DNA of 49,486 nucleotides, taken from positions 1 to 49,486 of the forward strand of contig JAIXRB010000085.1 in NCBI GenBank assembly GCA_027485405.1, in the 5' to 3' direction. Source of the DNA: Leptospiraceae bacterium. Lineage in GTDB: Bacteria; Spirochaetota; Leptospiria; Leptospirales; Leptospiraceae. The translations under genes were made by a program, and so were the position numbers. The notes under the pieces were generated by a model. It did no database searches and was not told where the DNA came from. It saw only the letters and a list, made by a program, of their open reading frames with translations. This document shows, piece after piece, positions 35,655 through 43,862 of this stretch. The stretch's first letter is position 1; each line of letters opens with the position of its first letter.

Positions 35655-37337
35655 ATGTCATCTGGATTCTATACAGACAAAATTTTAGAAGACCTAGAGG
35701 CAACAGAGAACGGCTTCTTCCAGATCGAAAGCAAAGGTGATGCCGCCTATTTAAAAATAGTAAAACCTGGCTCGAAGGGGCAAAAAGTCGAATACAAAGA
35801 CGTGCTAGCACGCATTCGACTCTTTGGTGTAGAGAACTTTGAGACAGAGCAGATCAAACGTCTAGTAGCAAACCCAGATGGCAAAGAGTATAAAATTGGA
35901 ACTTGGTCCAAGGGTCACCCCGAAGATACTTTTTGCGAAGTCTCCATTTCTGAGGATCAATTGAAAGCAACTGTCACCATATTGCCGCCTAAGCATGGCG
36001 GGTCCATGCTATCAGAGACAATCCTTAGAGAATCCCTGGTCCGAAATGGAATAGAGTTTGGCATTCTCACCGAAAAATTTACTCAGCTGATTCGAAATCC
36101 AGAGTTCTTTGTACCAATTCCGATTGCTGAAGGGCTTCCTGTGACAAACGGAAGTGATGAAAGAATAGAACTGAAATTTAGAACCGATAACAAACCGGTA
36201 CTAGAAGAAGATGAGAGAGGCAGAGTAGACTTTAAGAATACCGAAATGATACAATCTATCAAGGCAGGAGATACAGTAGCCGAAAAAATTCCATTGAAAC
36301 TTGGGAAACCGGGAAAAACAGTGAAAGGCGAAGAGATTCCTTGTGCCGAATCCAAATCCATTGATTGGAAAATCGGCAAAAATGTTTACCTAGAAGGGTC
36401 TCGCCTTTTAGCAAGTATTTCAGGAAGACCTGTCATCGATCCATTAGGTGCAATCCGAGTGGACGAAGTCATTCAACTTTCCTCGGTAGATTATTCTACA
36501 GGCAACATCGATTTCCCTGGAACTATTATCGTGGAAGATGCAATAGCCGATGGCTTTTCTTTGAATGTGGCAGGTAGTCTTATCATCAAAAGCTCAATCG
36601 GCAAAGTCTATCTAAAGGCAAAGGGCGACATCATTCTTATGGCTGGGTTTATGGGAAGAGGTGAAGGCTATATTGAATCGGAAGGAAACATAGTAGCAAA
36701 GTTTGTAGAACAAGGCAAACTGATCTCTGGTGGAACCATTACAATTGAAGAGGCTTCCATGCATTCCGAACTATCTGCAAAGGACTATGTTTTAGTGCAA
36801 GGAGGCAGAGGGGAAATCATCGGAGGGATCACTATTGCAGGCAATTATGTGAAGTGCTCAAAGCTAGGAGCGGTTGTAGAAACCAAAACTCGAGTATCTG
36901 TTGGCACGCCACCAGAACTGCAGGAAGAGCTGAATCGAATGAAAAGAGAAGCCACAGAAAAAGAAAATCTCTTAAAGAAAGTTCAACTGACACTTCAAAA
37001 GCTTATAGATATAGGTCAAAAGAGAGATTTGACTCAAGAAGAAAAAGAAAACCTCAATCGATTGAAAGATGCGAACGAGAAACAAACCAAACTCCTAGAA
37101 GCTTTACGAAAACAATTTGATCTGGCATTGGGTTCTTACGAACCAAATCGGGAATCGTATGTCGAAACTGAAAAAGAGATTTTTCCGGGAGTTGAAATCA
37201 ACTTTGGAGTTGGAAAAAACTTTAAAGTAAATCTCAACTCAATGATGGGAAAATACAAGGTGCAACTGTCTGCTGATGGCTCAGTGTTCGCTGAGAAATT
37301 AATCCCGACGAAAGAGGAAAAGTCAAGTCGTCGTTAA
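35655..37337 (+). CDS. FapA/DUF342-family polymer-like protein
   Basis: 560 residues. The middle (about 200-410) is a beta-helix-type DUF342 domain with repeats such as GNIDFPGTIIVEDAIADGF, SLIIKSSIGKVYLKAKGDIIL, GYIESEGNIVAKFVEQGKLISGGTITIEEA; a coiled coil follows (about 415-490), then a short tail. FapA-type proteins are linked to flagellar assembly in some bacteria and to surface or envelope functions elsewhere; flagellar genes are absent here. The 3' end overlaps the convergent lipoprotein gene by 4 bases. Confidence 0.87.
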   Translation: MSSGFYTDKILEDLEATENGFFQIESKGDAAYLKIVKPGSKGQKVEYKDVLARIRLFGVENFETEQIKRLVANPDGKEYKIGTWSKGHPEDTFCEVSISEDQLKATVTILPPKHGGSMLSETILRESLVRNGIEFGILTEKFTQLIRNPEFFVPIPIAEGLPVTNGSDERIELKFRTDNKPVLEEDERGRVDFKNTEMIQSIKAGDTVAEKIPLKLGKPGKTVKGEEIPCAESKSIDWKIGKNVYLEGSRLLASISGRPVIDPLGAIRVDEVIQLSSVDYSTGNIDFPGTIIVEDAIADGFSLNVAGSLIIKSSIGKVYLKAKGDIILMAGFMGRGEGYIESEGNIVAKFVEQGKLISGGTITIEEASMHSELSAKDYVLVQGGRGEIIGGITIAGNYVKCSKLGAVVETKTRVSVGTPPELQEELNRMKREATEKENLLKKVQLTLQKLIDIGQKRDLTQEEKENLNRLKDANEKQTKLLEALRKQFDLALGSYEPNRESYVETEKEIFPGVEINFGVGKNFKVNLNSMMGKYKVQLSADGSVFAEKLIPTKEEKSSRR

Positions 37338-38083
37338 TCGTTTAGAAGCGAATCATCGTCCGGTTTTATTTTTCGTTTATCATTGATAAGATCTGCTTTT
37401 ACTGAAGTTTCAACGCTAGTATCTGGGATTTTTCGTTTCTCGAATCTAAGCTTACTCAGATTTCTTTTTTCAAAAACCAACCATCTTTTATTTTTGAAAC
37501 CATCTACCTGTTTGAAGGAAAAGCTTTGATCTGGTAAAATAAAATCTGACTCTGGAGTGTTCTCAAAAGCAATGTCTGAAATTTTTGACCAATCAAAATA
37601 ATTCCCCTGGTCTTCAAAGTCTAGTTCTACCTTAATTTCACCAAACAGGAGATGAAAAGATGTCTCATCTGCCCATAGATACAATCCAGTTCTAACGTAG
37701 TGGGAGACTACAGATTTTTGTGGGTTGTACTTTGAAACAATCAACAGTATTTCATTTGGCTTGAGTAGGCGAAGCCCATCCGTTAAATCCCCAGCAAATT
37801 CACGAATTTCTTTTTCATCAAAGACATATGAGAAAAGATTCCCATAGCTTGACTCCTGTTTGAATTTCAAATTACCCATTACATCCAGAATTTTGTCTTC
37901 TGAAATATCAATCGGGTGAGCAAAGCTCGGAGGGAGAATAGTTGGATTTTTAAGTTTTAGATTCTCTCTTTTTAGTTTATAAATGGCAAACTCGTTGTTA
38001 CGAAAAAGCAGTTCTCTGGTTTTAATACCAGTGTTACAGCCAAAAAATAGGAGGAGAAATAGAGCAGTAAAGAATCGAATCAT
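37334..38083 (-). CDS. Lipoprotein of unknown function
   Basis: About 249 residues. The ATG at 38083 starts MIRFFTALFLLLFFGC, a compact signal peptide with lipobox LFFGC; the frame is open 18 codons further upstream without a signal pattern, so that start is rejected. The mature part is mixed alpha/beta, Lys/Glu-rich, with no recognised domain. It lies 74 bases downstream of the small 61-residue gene and is convergent with the FapA-type gene. Confidence 0.75.
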   Translation of the reverse strand: MIRFFTALFLLLFFGCNTGIKTRELLFRNNEFAIYKLKRENLKLKNPTILPPSFAHPIDISEDKILDVMGNLKFKQESSYGNLFSYVFDEKEIREFAGDLTDGLRLLKPNEILLIVSKYNPQKSVVSHYVRTGLYLWADETSFHLLFGEIKVELDFEDQGNYFDWSKISDIAFENTPESDFILPDQSFSFKQVDGFKNKRWLVFEKRNLSKLRFEKRKIPDTSVETSVKADLINDKRKIKPDDDSLLND

Positions 38084-38157
38084 AGTGCAAGCCTTACTGT
38101 AAATATCGACAGAAAACGGGTTCAGGCTATAAATCAAAAAAAGAATTTGGGCTTATT

Positions 38158-38343
38158 TTAAGGTTTTTCTAGGTCAGTGTGTAAGAGCTCCAACTCGTGT
38201 GGATGCCCCTCTTTGTCATGATAAAGCACCAAAGCCGAACTAGACCGCCAATCCAAAATCTCTACCGTTGCTCCCGTAAAGATAAACACACCTTTATTCA
38301 AAAAAGTGCGCTTTGTGATTTTCGCTTTTTCGCCAGGTTGCAA
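38158..38343 (-). CDS. 61-residue basic protein, SH3/KOW-like, unknown function
   Basis: The sequence is beta-rich (AKITKRTFLNKGVFIFTGATVEILDW, SALVLYHDKEGHPHELELL), like a small SH3 or KOW-type barrel. The start is TTG with AGAGGA 5 bases upstream, inside the 3' end of the preceding IscU-pentapeptide gene, so the two are translationally coupled. Being short and beta-rich it could be a binding partner of that fusion protein. No family named. Confidence 0.65.
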   Translation of the reverse strand: MQPGEKAKITKRTFLNKGVFIFTGATVEILDWRSSSALVLYHDKEGHPHELELLHTDLEKP

Positions 38344-38344
38344 A

Positions 38345-39133
38345 TCAGTCCTCTTTTTGGACGAAAAGGTCTTTTCCTTCTTTTTTCATAACGGAAAAAA
38401 TATGCATCTGGCTTTGGTCTAGCCTGGTTCCAATATCGTAAAGCGCGTCTTGGAAAACCGCACCTTCAATTTTGGCACCTGCCAATTTTGCCCATCGCAA
38501 ATCCGCTCGGGTAAAGTTAGCACCTCTTAGATCGGCGCCATTGAAAAAGGCACCCCTTAGCTTGGTGCCTGTAAAGTTTGCTCCAACAAAACTAGAGTGT
38601 TGCAGAAATGCGTTCCCTAAATCGGCTCCAGAGAAATCCACACCATTTAGGTTTTCCTTTTCGATCATAACACTTGAAAGCTCTGCTGACCGCAGGTGAC
38701 CCTGGCTTTGCAACAAATCCAATGCGGCTTTCTTGGTGATTCTTTTTTCCACGGGAACTGTTTTACCAGTTTCCCAGTCTTCTACAGCTTTTTTGATAGC
38801 GGCGACAGCTGACTCAGGGTAGTTTTTTCTTCGGTCTGGAAATTCAAATAGACCTTCGATGTCCCCAGTTGTAATTTCTTTTAGATCAGACATACGCTTG
38901 TTTTTTGCAAATTCAGTTGCCATGGCAAGGGCAACCATTCCAAACCCGCAACCTGTGGTTGTGTAGCTGGCATCCAAAACTTGGTCTTCGTCTGATACTT
39001 TTAAATATATGCGGTATCCGTCTCCACAGCCAGTGTTTCGATAGTAAGAAACCACAGTGGCATCTTCCATCTCGCGGTAGTTCAGCCTTTGGTCGTTGAT
39101 TTCTTTGTAACGGTTAAAATCCATTACTGCCAT
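38345..39133 (-). CDS. IscU/NifU-like iron-sulfur scaffold domain fused to pentapeptide repeats
   Basis: 262 residues. The N-terminal domain (about 20-125) matches IscU: Cys36 followed by Asp38 in NTGCGDGY, Cys62 in TTTGCGFGM, and LKVSDEDQVLDA; the third cysteine is replaced by Tyr105 in RRKNYPES, although the spacing is otherwise like IscU's C37, D39, C63, C106. From about residue 155 to 235 there are pentapeptide repeats (FSGADLGNAF, FTGTKLRGAF, ADLRGANF, TRADLRWAKL), which fold into a quadrilateral beta-helix. I know of no common family with this architecture. AGGAG lies 8 bases before the ATG. Downstream of rpmE; the 61-residue gene follows. Confidence 0.85.
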   Translation of the reverse strand: MAVMDFNRYKEINDQRLNYREMEDATVVSYYRNTGCGDGYRIYLKVSDEDQVLDASYTTTGCGFGMVALAMATEFAKNKRMSDLKEITTGDIEGLFEFPDRRKNYPESAVAAIKKAVEDWETGKTVPVEKRITKKAALDLLQSQGHLRSAELSSVMIEKENLNGVDFSGADLGNAFLQHSSFVGANFTGTKLRGAFFNGADLRGANFTRADLRWAKLAGAKIEGAVFQDALYDIGTRLDQSQMHIFSVMKKEGKDLFVQKED

Positions 39134-39208
39134 GGTAGTTCTCCTGACTTGCTATAATACGGTGTTTAGACTGCGTAAGGAAGGAAAATGGATAAGAGCT
39201 AATGGAAT

Positions 39209-39224
39209 GGGTCAAAAAAGACCC
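39209..39224 (-). terminator. Hairpin after rpmE
   Basis: GGGTC and GACCC flank a loop of six bases (T on the minus strand), about 12 bases beyond the rpmE stop. There is no T-run after the stem, so it is a weak terminator at best. The rest of the 102-base gap holds a possible -10 (TATTAT on the minus strand) and the AGGAG site for the IscU-like gene. Confidence 0.4.
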
Positions 39225-39235
39225 AAACCAAAAGG

Positions 39236-39436
39236 TTATTTCATTTTGTATTTTTTCTTGAACTTGTCTACCCGACCAGTGGTGTCCACTAGCTTAGACT
39301 TTCCTGTGAAGAAGGGATGGCAATTGGAGCAGATCTCCACGCTCATGTCCCCCGCAGTTGATCGAGTTTCGTAAACAGCACCACAGGCGCATTTTATTTT
39401 AGCAGTTAGGTATTTTGGGTGTATGGCTGTGTTCAT
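39236..39436 (-). CDS. rpmE: 50S ribosomal protein L31
   Basis: 66 residues. The sequence has the L31 signature MNTAIHPKY, then CACGAVYETRST, and the pair CSNCHPFFTGKSKLVDTTGRVDKFKKKY. The four cysteines (CxC and CxxC) mark the zinc-binding type of L31. It lies 8 bases after rho, and its TAGGA ribosome site overlaps the rho stop codon; rho-rpmE order is common in bacteria. Confidence 0.96.
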   Translation of the reverse strand: MNTAIHPKYLTAKIKCACGAVYETRSTAGDMSVEICSNCHPFFTGKSKLVDTTGRVDKFKKKYKMK

Positions 39437-39444
39437 AGGATATC

Positions 39445-40857
39445 CTAATTGGTATTCATGCTTCCCAAGAATTGTTCATTTGTCTTGGTAGCGCGCATTT
39501 TTTCGATCAGTAACTCCATACTTTCCGTGATGCTCATAGGAGAAAGTACTTTTCGCAAAATAAAGACTCGACTCAGCACATCTTGGGGTAGCAAAAGCTC
39601 TTCTTTTCTAGTTCCAGATCGGTTGATGTCGATGGCAGGGAAAATTCGTTTGTCTGCCAGTTTTCGGTCTAGATGGATCTCCATGTTTCCCGTTCCCTTG
39701 AATTCTTCAAAAATTACCTCATCCATCCGAGATCCAGTATCAACCAAAGCTGTGGCAATGATTGTCAGAGACCCACCCTCTTCTATATTTCTTGCCGCTC
39801 CAAAGAATCGTTTTGGTTTGTGGAGGGCATTTGAATCAACCCCACCGGAAAGGATCTTTCCTGATGTGGGGACAACTTGGTTGTAAGCCCGAGCCAGCCT
39901 GGTGATTGAATCCAATAGGATTACAACGTCTTTTCCATGTTCAACGAGACGTTTTGCTTTTTCAATTACCATTTCGGCTACTTGGACGTGTCTTTGTGCC
40001 GGCTCATCAAAAGTAGAAGAAACCACCTCACCTTTTACATGCCTTGCCATATCGGTCACTTCTTCAGGTCTTTCATCAATCAAGAGGACAATCAGGAAAA
40101 TCTCTGGATGGTTTCTAGTGATGGCGTTTGCGATGGATTGCATCAAAACCGTTTTTCCCGTTCGAGGTGGAGCAACAATCAAAGCTCTTTGTCCTTTTCC
40201 GATCGGACACATAAGATCAAGAACCCTTGTGTCCAAATGACTGGGATCAAACTCCATCTCGATACGCTCGTTCGGATAAAGGGGAGTTAGGTTATCGAAT
40301 AGATTTCTTTTCTGAGCCACTTCAATCGTATATCCGTTGATTGACTCAACCCGAAGCATGGCAAAGAATCGCTCAGCTTCTTTTGGTGGGCGAATCAAAC
40401 CTTCTACAGTATCACCCGTGCGAAGTCCAAAGAGTTTGATCTGAGAAGGAGATACATAAATATCATCTGGCCCTGGCACATAATTGTAATCTGGTGATCG
40501 TAAGAACCCGTAACCATCAGGAAGTCTCTCCATTACACCGGCGGCATGCACCTGCCCGTCTTTTTCTGTCTGGGCTTGGAGAATGGCGAAAATGAGGTTT
40601 TGTTTTTTTAAGCCGTGAGTGTTCTCTACACCGAGACCTTTAGCAAGATCGGCAAGTTCGTTGATCGCTAATTTCTTGAGTTCGACTAAATCAAGAGAAG
40701 GGGGGATTGGACCTTCGTAGTGCTTTCTTTTCTTTTTGAAATGACGAGGAGGTTCGCCAGAGTTTTCGTCGGTGTCTGTCTGTCCATTGGGTGTGTTTGA
40801 ATACTCTGTGAGTTCTTCGGGGGAGGTTGTAAAATCGTCTGTTTTTCTTGATGCCAT
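39445..40857 (-). CDS. rho: Transcription termination factor Rho
   Basis: 470 residues; hexameric RNA helicase that terminates transcription. An acidic and basic N-terminal extension (about 1-50) precedes Rho-N (LKKLAINELADLAKGLGVENTHGLKKQNLIFAIL), the RNA-binding cold-shock-like domain (GVMERLPDGYGFLRSPDYNYVPGPDDIYVSP), and the ATPase core with Walker A APPRTGKT, Walker B IVLLIDERPEEVTDM, Q-loop and R-loop segments, and the C-terminal ILSGGVDSNALHKPKRFFGAARN. Length is slightly above the E. coli protein because of the N-terminal tail. Confidence 0.97.
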   Translation of the reverse strand: MASRKTDDFTTSPEELTEYSNTPNGQTDTDENSGEPPRHFKKKRKHYEGPIPPSLDLVELKKLAINELADLAKGLGVENTHGLKKQNLIFAILQAQTEKDGQVHAAGVMERLPDGYGFLRSPDYNYVPGPDDIYVSPSQIKLFGLRTGDTVEGLIRPPKEAERFFAMLRVESINGYTIEVAQKRNLFDNLTPLYPNERIEMEFDPSHLDTRVLDLMCPIGKGQRALIVAPPRTGKTVLMQSIANAITRNHPEIFLIVLLIDERPEEVTDMARHVKGEVVSSTFDEPAQRHVQVAEMVIEKAKRLVEHGKDVVILLDSITRLARAYNQVVPTSGKILSGGVDSNALHKPKRFFGAARNIEEGGSLTIIATALVDTGSRMDEVIFEEFKGTGNMEIHLDRKLADKRIFPAIDINRSGTRKEELLLPQDVLSRVFILRKVLSPMSITESMELLIEKMRATKTNEQFLGSMNTN

Positions 40858-40986
40858 AGAACCTATCGATCCATGAATTGGATGGGGATTTTGATTTTAG
40901 GAAACGCTTGAGAAACTCGGTTTAAATAGACTGAGTAAAAGAGAATCCGATTGGTAGGGAAAGAGTCCTTGGATTCAAAAAGCGAG

Positions 40987-42117
40987 TCAAGGTCTTTTTT
41001 TGATTTTTTTCGCGGGCTTGGGGATGGGTTTTCGTGGCTTTGATTTCTTGCCAGAGTCAAAAACCTCTGGTTTTCGGGATTTTTTTACAGGTGCAGTCGG
41101 TGCTTCGGTTCGAGCTTGTTTAGAAACTTTTTTACTCATTGGCTGAGTAGCTGGTGCTGGAATTTCCTTTGTTAATTCAGATGGGACTTTGATCTTTAAA
41201 TACCGAATTCGATTTTGTAAGGTGGTTCTGGGCATTTCTAGAGCTTTTGCCGTATGCGAAATATTGAATTTGTTTTTCTTCAATGCCGACATAACGTAGC
41301 TTGCTTCTACTTCTTCTAAAATTTTCTGCAAAGGCTTTCGCTCCAAACTTTCTTCGTCCCAGAGTCCTTGGGTTGGGCTAGATCCTTGTTGAGATGCTCC
41401 CTTAGTTAAATGGTATAAAAACCCGGCGATCTTGTCTTCTTTTTCTAAGCTTGTGATTCTAACTTGGCAGTCTGCTTCTTTCCAATAAGACTGCAAATTG
41501 ATTTTGCCTGAGAGAGCCTTGACTTCCATTTCGTTTTCGGTTAAATGCTTTGCCATTAAATCTCTGTTTAATTCTTTCAAAACTCTTTCGGCAATGGCAA
41601 GAGAGTTTTTGAAAATAGGAAGCGTTAAGAACTTAGTTTCAAATGCTTCGTTATAGAAAAGAGTGCTCCCCATCAAATCAGAGGAATAGAGACCATCTGG
41701 AAAATTGGCAAGGATCAGTTCCATATACCATTGGATAGGTTCTTTGGACTGTCTAGCTTTGTCCTTTTGGTTGAGTAGTTCTTCAACCTTTGTTTCTTTT
41801 TTTGGTTTTGGCTCTAACTTGGAAAACTCTGCTAAAAAACGTGGCTTGTCCCAAAGTCCGATTCGTTCTCCAGTTGAATTTAATACAGGGATACGGGGAT
41901 TGTCTTTGAAGTAATTGAGAACCGACTCGTTTAAGGTTTTTTCCAATAGAAAATCGGGAATGGTTTCGTATTCCGAGGTTTTTCCTGAAGTGTCAGCGGC
42001 TTCTTGGGAGACTTTTATTTTTGCAATCAGACCGACCAGGTTCCCTTCCCCATCGACGACGGGAAGATGGCTCGCTTTGGTTAGCATAAACTGTTTGAAC
42101 AGCGAATCGATCTTCAT
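40987..42117 (-). CDS. Regulator with CBS domains, PAS-like domain and Fis-type HTH but no AAA+ module
   Basis: 376 residues. Two CBS-like motifs open the protein (ASHLPVVDGEGNLVGLI and NPRIPVLNSTGERIGLWD), a PAS-like region lies at about 130-235 (ILANFPDGLYSSDLMGSTLFYNEAF), and a Fis HTH follows at about 262-300 (EVEASYVMSALKKNKFNISHTAKALEMPRTTLQNRIRYL). The tail (315-376) is a Lys/Pro/Ser-rich disordered stretch. NtrC-type activators carry the same Fis HTH after a sigma-54-contacting AAA+ domain, which is absent here. CBS domains usually bind adenine nucleotides, so the regulator may sense energy state. It is last in the pyrB-dapL run. Confidence 0.85.
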   Translation of the reverse strand: MKIDSLFKQFMLTKASHLPVVDGEGNLVGLIAKIKVSQEAADTSGKTSEYETIPDFLLEKTLNESVLNYFKDNPRIPVLNSTGERIGLWDKPRFLAEFSKLEPKPKKETKVEELLNQKDKARQSKEPIQWYMELILANFPDGLYSSDLMGSTLFYNEAFETKFLTLPIFKNSLAIAERVLKELNRDLMAKHLTENEMEVKALSGKINLQSYWKEADCQVRITSLEKEDKIAGFLYHLTKGASQQGSSPTQGLWDEESLERKPLQKILEEVEASYVMSALKKNKFNISHTAKALEMPRTTLQNRIRYLKIKVPSELTKEIPAPATQPMSKKVSKQARTEAPTAPVKKSRKPEVFDSGKKSKPRKPIPKPAKKIKKRP

Positions 42118-42123
42118 TGGAAA

Positions 42124-42137
42124 CGAGTTTCAACTCG
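42124..42137 (-). promoter_or_regulatory. Palindrome just upstream of the CBS-PAS-Fis gene
   Basis: CGAGTT and AACTCG flank two bases, a 14-base palindrome ending 7 bases before the start codon. It could be an operator or a stem hiding the start; no strong ribosome site is seen nearby. Confidence 0.35.
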
Positions 42138-42161
42138 AACCCGCCACTGAAAATCTAAATT

Positions 42162-42803
42162 TTATTTTTGATTGAGTGAAGTTGCCTTGCCTTTGGAAGC
42201 TTTTTGCCAGAGGGGCTCTACCCATACACTAGCGGCAGTTTGGTAAGTTTCTTTTGGCTGAATATCTAGGACTTTGTAGGAAAGTAAAGAATAGGAAATG
42301 GCTCGTTTGTATTGCTGTAAAGATAAGAAATAATTTCCAGATTGAAAGGATCTCTTTGCTTGCTCGTTTTCTCCCTTGGCTAGGAGCAAGTAGCGCAAAG
42401 AACGGTCTCGCCGTTCGGGTGTCCAAGCTGGATCTTTGACTTTCAAATGCTCAATGGCTTCTTTGGTTTCAGCCATTGCTCCGCGATACGCTTCTTCTGA
42501 AATATCTTCCATAGTCAAACTGAGCTTTCTGGCATGATAGGTGATTTCCCCCTCAGCCAAACTCATCGTTTTTTCAAGTTTCACGCGTTCAGATTCGCGA
42601 TAGGCTTCATCTGTTTCGGCTTGGACGGACTTTAAAGAGTTTTTGCTGGGTTCTTCTGTTAAAGAAAATAGCTCTCTGATTTCAAAAATCAAATGGATTC
42701 TTTGGTCAAAGAGCTTCTTTCTTTCTCGGTAAGAAAGAGTGGTTCCCGCTACTAGAGCCGTAACGGAAGTTAAGACTATTAGAAATGCAAGAACCCTTCT
42801 CAT
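42162..42803 (-). CDS. Membrane-anchored helical protein of unknown function
   Basis: 213 residues. One hydrophobic N-terminal helix (VLAFLIVLTSVTALVAGTTL) anchors a long, highly charged, helix-rich domain with heptad-like patterns (ESERVKLEKTMSLAEGEITYHARKLSLTMEDISEEAYRGAMAETKEAIEHL). It lies 2 bases after the exported gene at 42806-43810, so the two may form one unit. No family recognised. Confidence 0.65.
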   Translation of the reverse strand: MRRVLAFLIVLTSVTALVAGTTLSYRERKKLFDQRIHLIFEIRELFSLTEEPSKNSLKSVQAETDEAYRESERVKLEKTMSLAEGEITYHARKLSLTMEDISEEAYRGAMAETKEAIEHLKVKDPAWTPERRDRSLRYLLLAKGENEQAKRSFQSGNYFLSLQQYKRAISYSLLSYKVLDIQPKETYQTAASVWVEPLWQKASKGKATSLNQK

Positions 42804-42805
42804 GA

Positions 42806-43810
42806 CTACTTATCCTTGATAGGAGGCAATTTTGGATCGTAAATCGGCTTACCTGTCTCATCGAACCTTGGAACGCTTGGGATTGACTCGCGTTTTGCCC
42901 CTTCCGTTTCTTTGATTTGGAAGTTAGCTTCGTGCAACAAATCCAACCGTTTCGCAGTGATGATCCAATAATTATCGTCATGTTGCTCTAAAAGATCAAG
43001 TTGTCTTGTCTCAGGGCTGTTAGGGAATTTGACCATTCTGTCTAGTTTCTTGTTGTCTATCAGGTAAATCAAAGCTTCTCGCGTTTTATCATACGCTCTT
43101 CTCTTTTCCTCAGACTTTGCTTCTTTTATATCATCTAATGATCGGTATTGGTATTCGGACTTTTCATCAATTGGAGTTTTTGAATAGACCATGGCGAGAA
43201 TGGCAAATCTCTTGGCTCGTCGTAAGGTGCTGATGCCTTCTCCGAAAAGCTTCAATTTGTATCGAAACTGATGAGGAGATGAATTTTGTCCAATGGTCAA
43301 ATGATCTTCGCCTACTCTCAAGTCTCTAAATCCAAAACGAAGTAGAGATTTTGCGATTTCATCGTCGGAACGAATGATGGAAGGTGCGGCTGTCTCAAGT
43401 AAGGTTTTTGTATCTTCAATGTACTTGATCAAAACCTTTTCAAAAATGTCTTTCAACTCACCTTGGGCTCCACGCAACTGGCGGAATGCAAATGCATAAT
43501 TGCTTTGCAAATACCAAAGATTTCCACTAAAATCCGTTTGGTTTGCCGATTGGATCATTCGAAAATATTCGCTGTCCAAATTCTTTTTGGGTTCCACGGG
43601 CAGGGCACCTGGAGCAGGCGGAATAGCCGCCGCAGGATCGTCTTCTTGTGGAGGAGCCAAATTGCTCAAACAGACATTGATAAAATTCAGATTTTCTTTG
43701 TTCTCAGAAATCAAAATTCCGAGATTCGTTTGGTCCGGAGATACTGCACTCAAGTGCGAAATATGCAACCCCGCCAATGCAATAAAAAGAATACTTTTCC
43801 ATTTTCCCAT
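42806..43810 (-). CDS. Exported helical protein of unknown function
   Basis: 334 residues. A signal peptide (SILFIALAGLHISHLSA) precedes a proline-alanine-rich linker near residues 52-75 (AAAIPPAPGALPVEP) and a helical, charged domain to the end. No lipobox cysteine at the right place and no enzymatic motif. Likely periplasmic. It follows dapL by 52 bases and precedes its membrane-anchored neighbour by 2 bases. Confidence 0.65.
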   Translation of the reverse strand: MGKWKSILFIALAGLHISHLSAVSPDQTNLGILISENKENLNFINVCLSNLAPPQEDDPAAAIPPAPGALPVEPKKNLDSEYFRMIQSANQTDFSGNLWYLQSNYAFAFRQLRGAQGELKDIFEKVLIKYIEDTKTLLETAAPSIIRSDDEIAKSLLRFGFRDLRVGEDHLTIGQNSSPHQFRYKLKLFGEGISTLRRAKRFAILAMVYSKTPIDEKSEYQYRSLDDIKEAKSEEKRRAYDKTREALIYLIDNKKLDRMVKFPNSPETRQLDLLEQHDDNYWIITAKRLDLLHEANFQIKETEGAKRESIPSVPRFDETGKPIYDPKLPPIKDK

Positions 43811-43862
43811 AGCTCTACCTTGTTTTATTTATCGGAGCTACGGAAAAATCGGAGGATTTTTT

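Noticed and set aside
40863..41060. 65-residue frame between rho and the CBS-PAS-Fis gene
   Set aside because: Overlaps the Lys-rich tail of the regulator in another frame and has no family features; the gap of about 130 bases seems to hold only the rho leader.
43820..43862. Direct repeat ATCGGAG between dapL and its downstream gene
   Set aside because: Two short copies only, 52-base gap; no clear stem or T-run in the direction of transcription.
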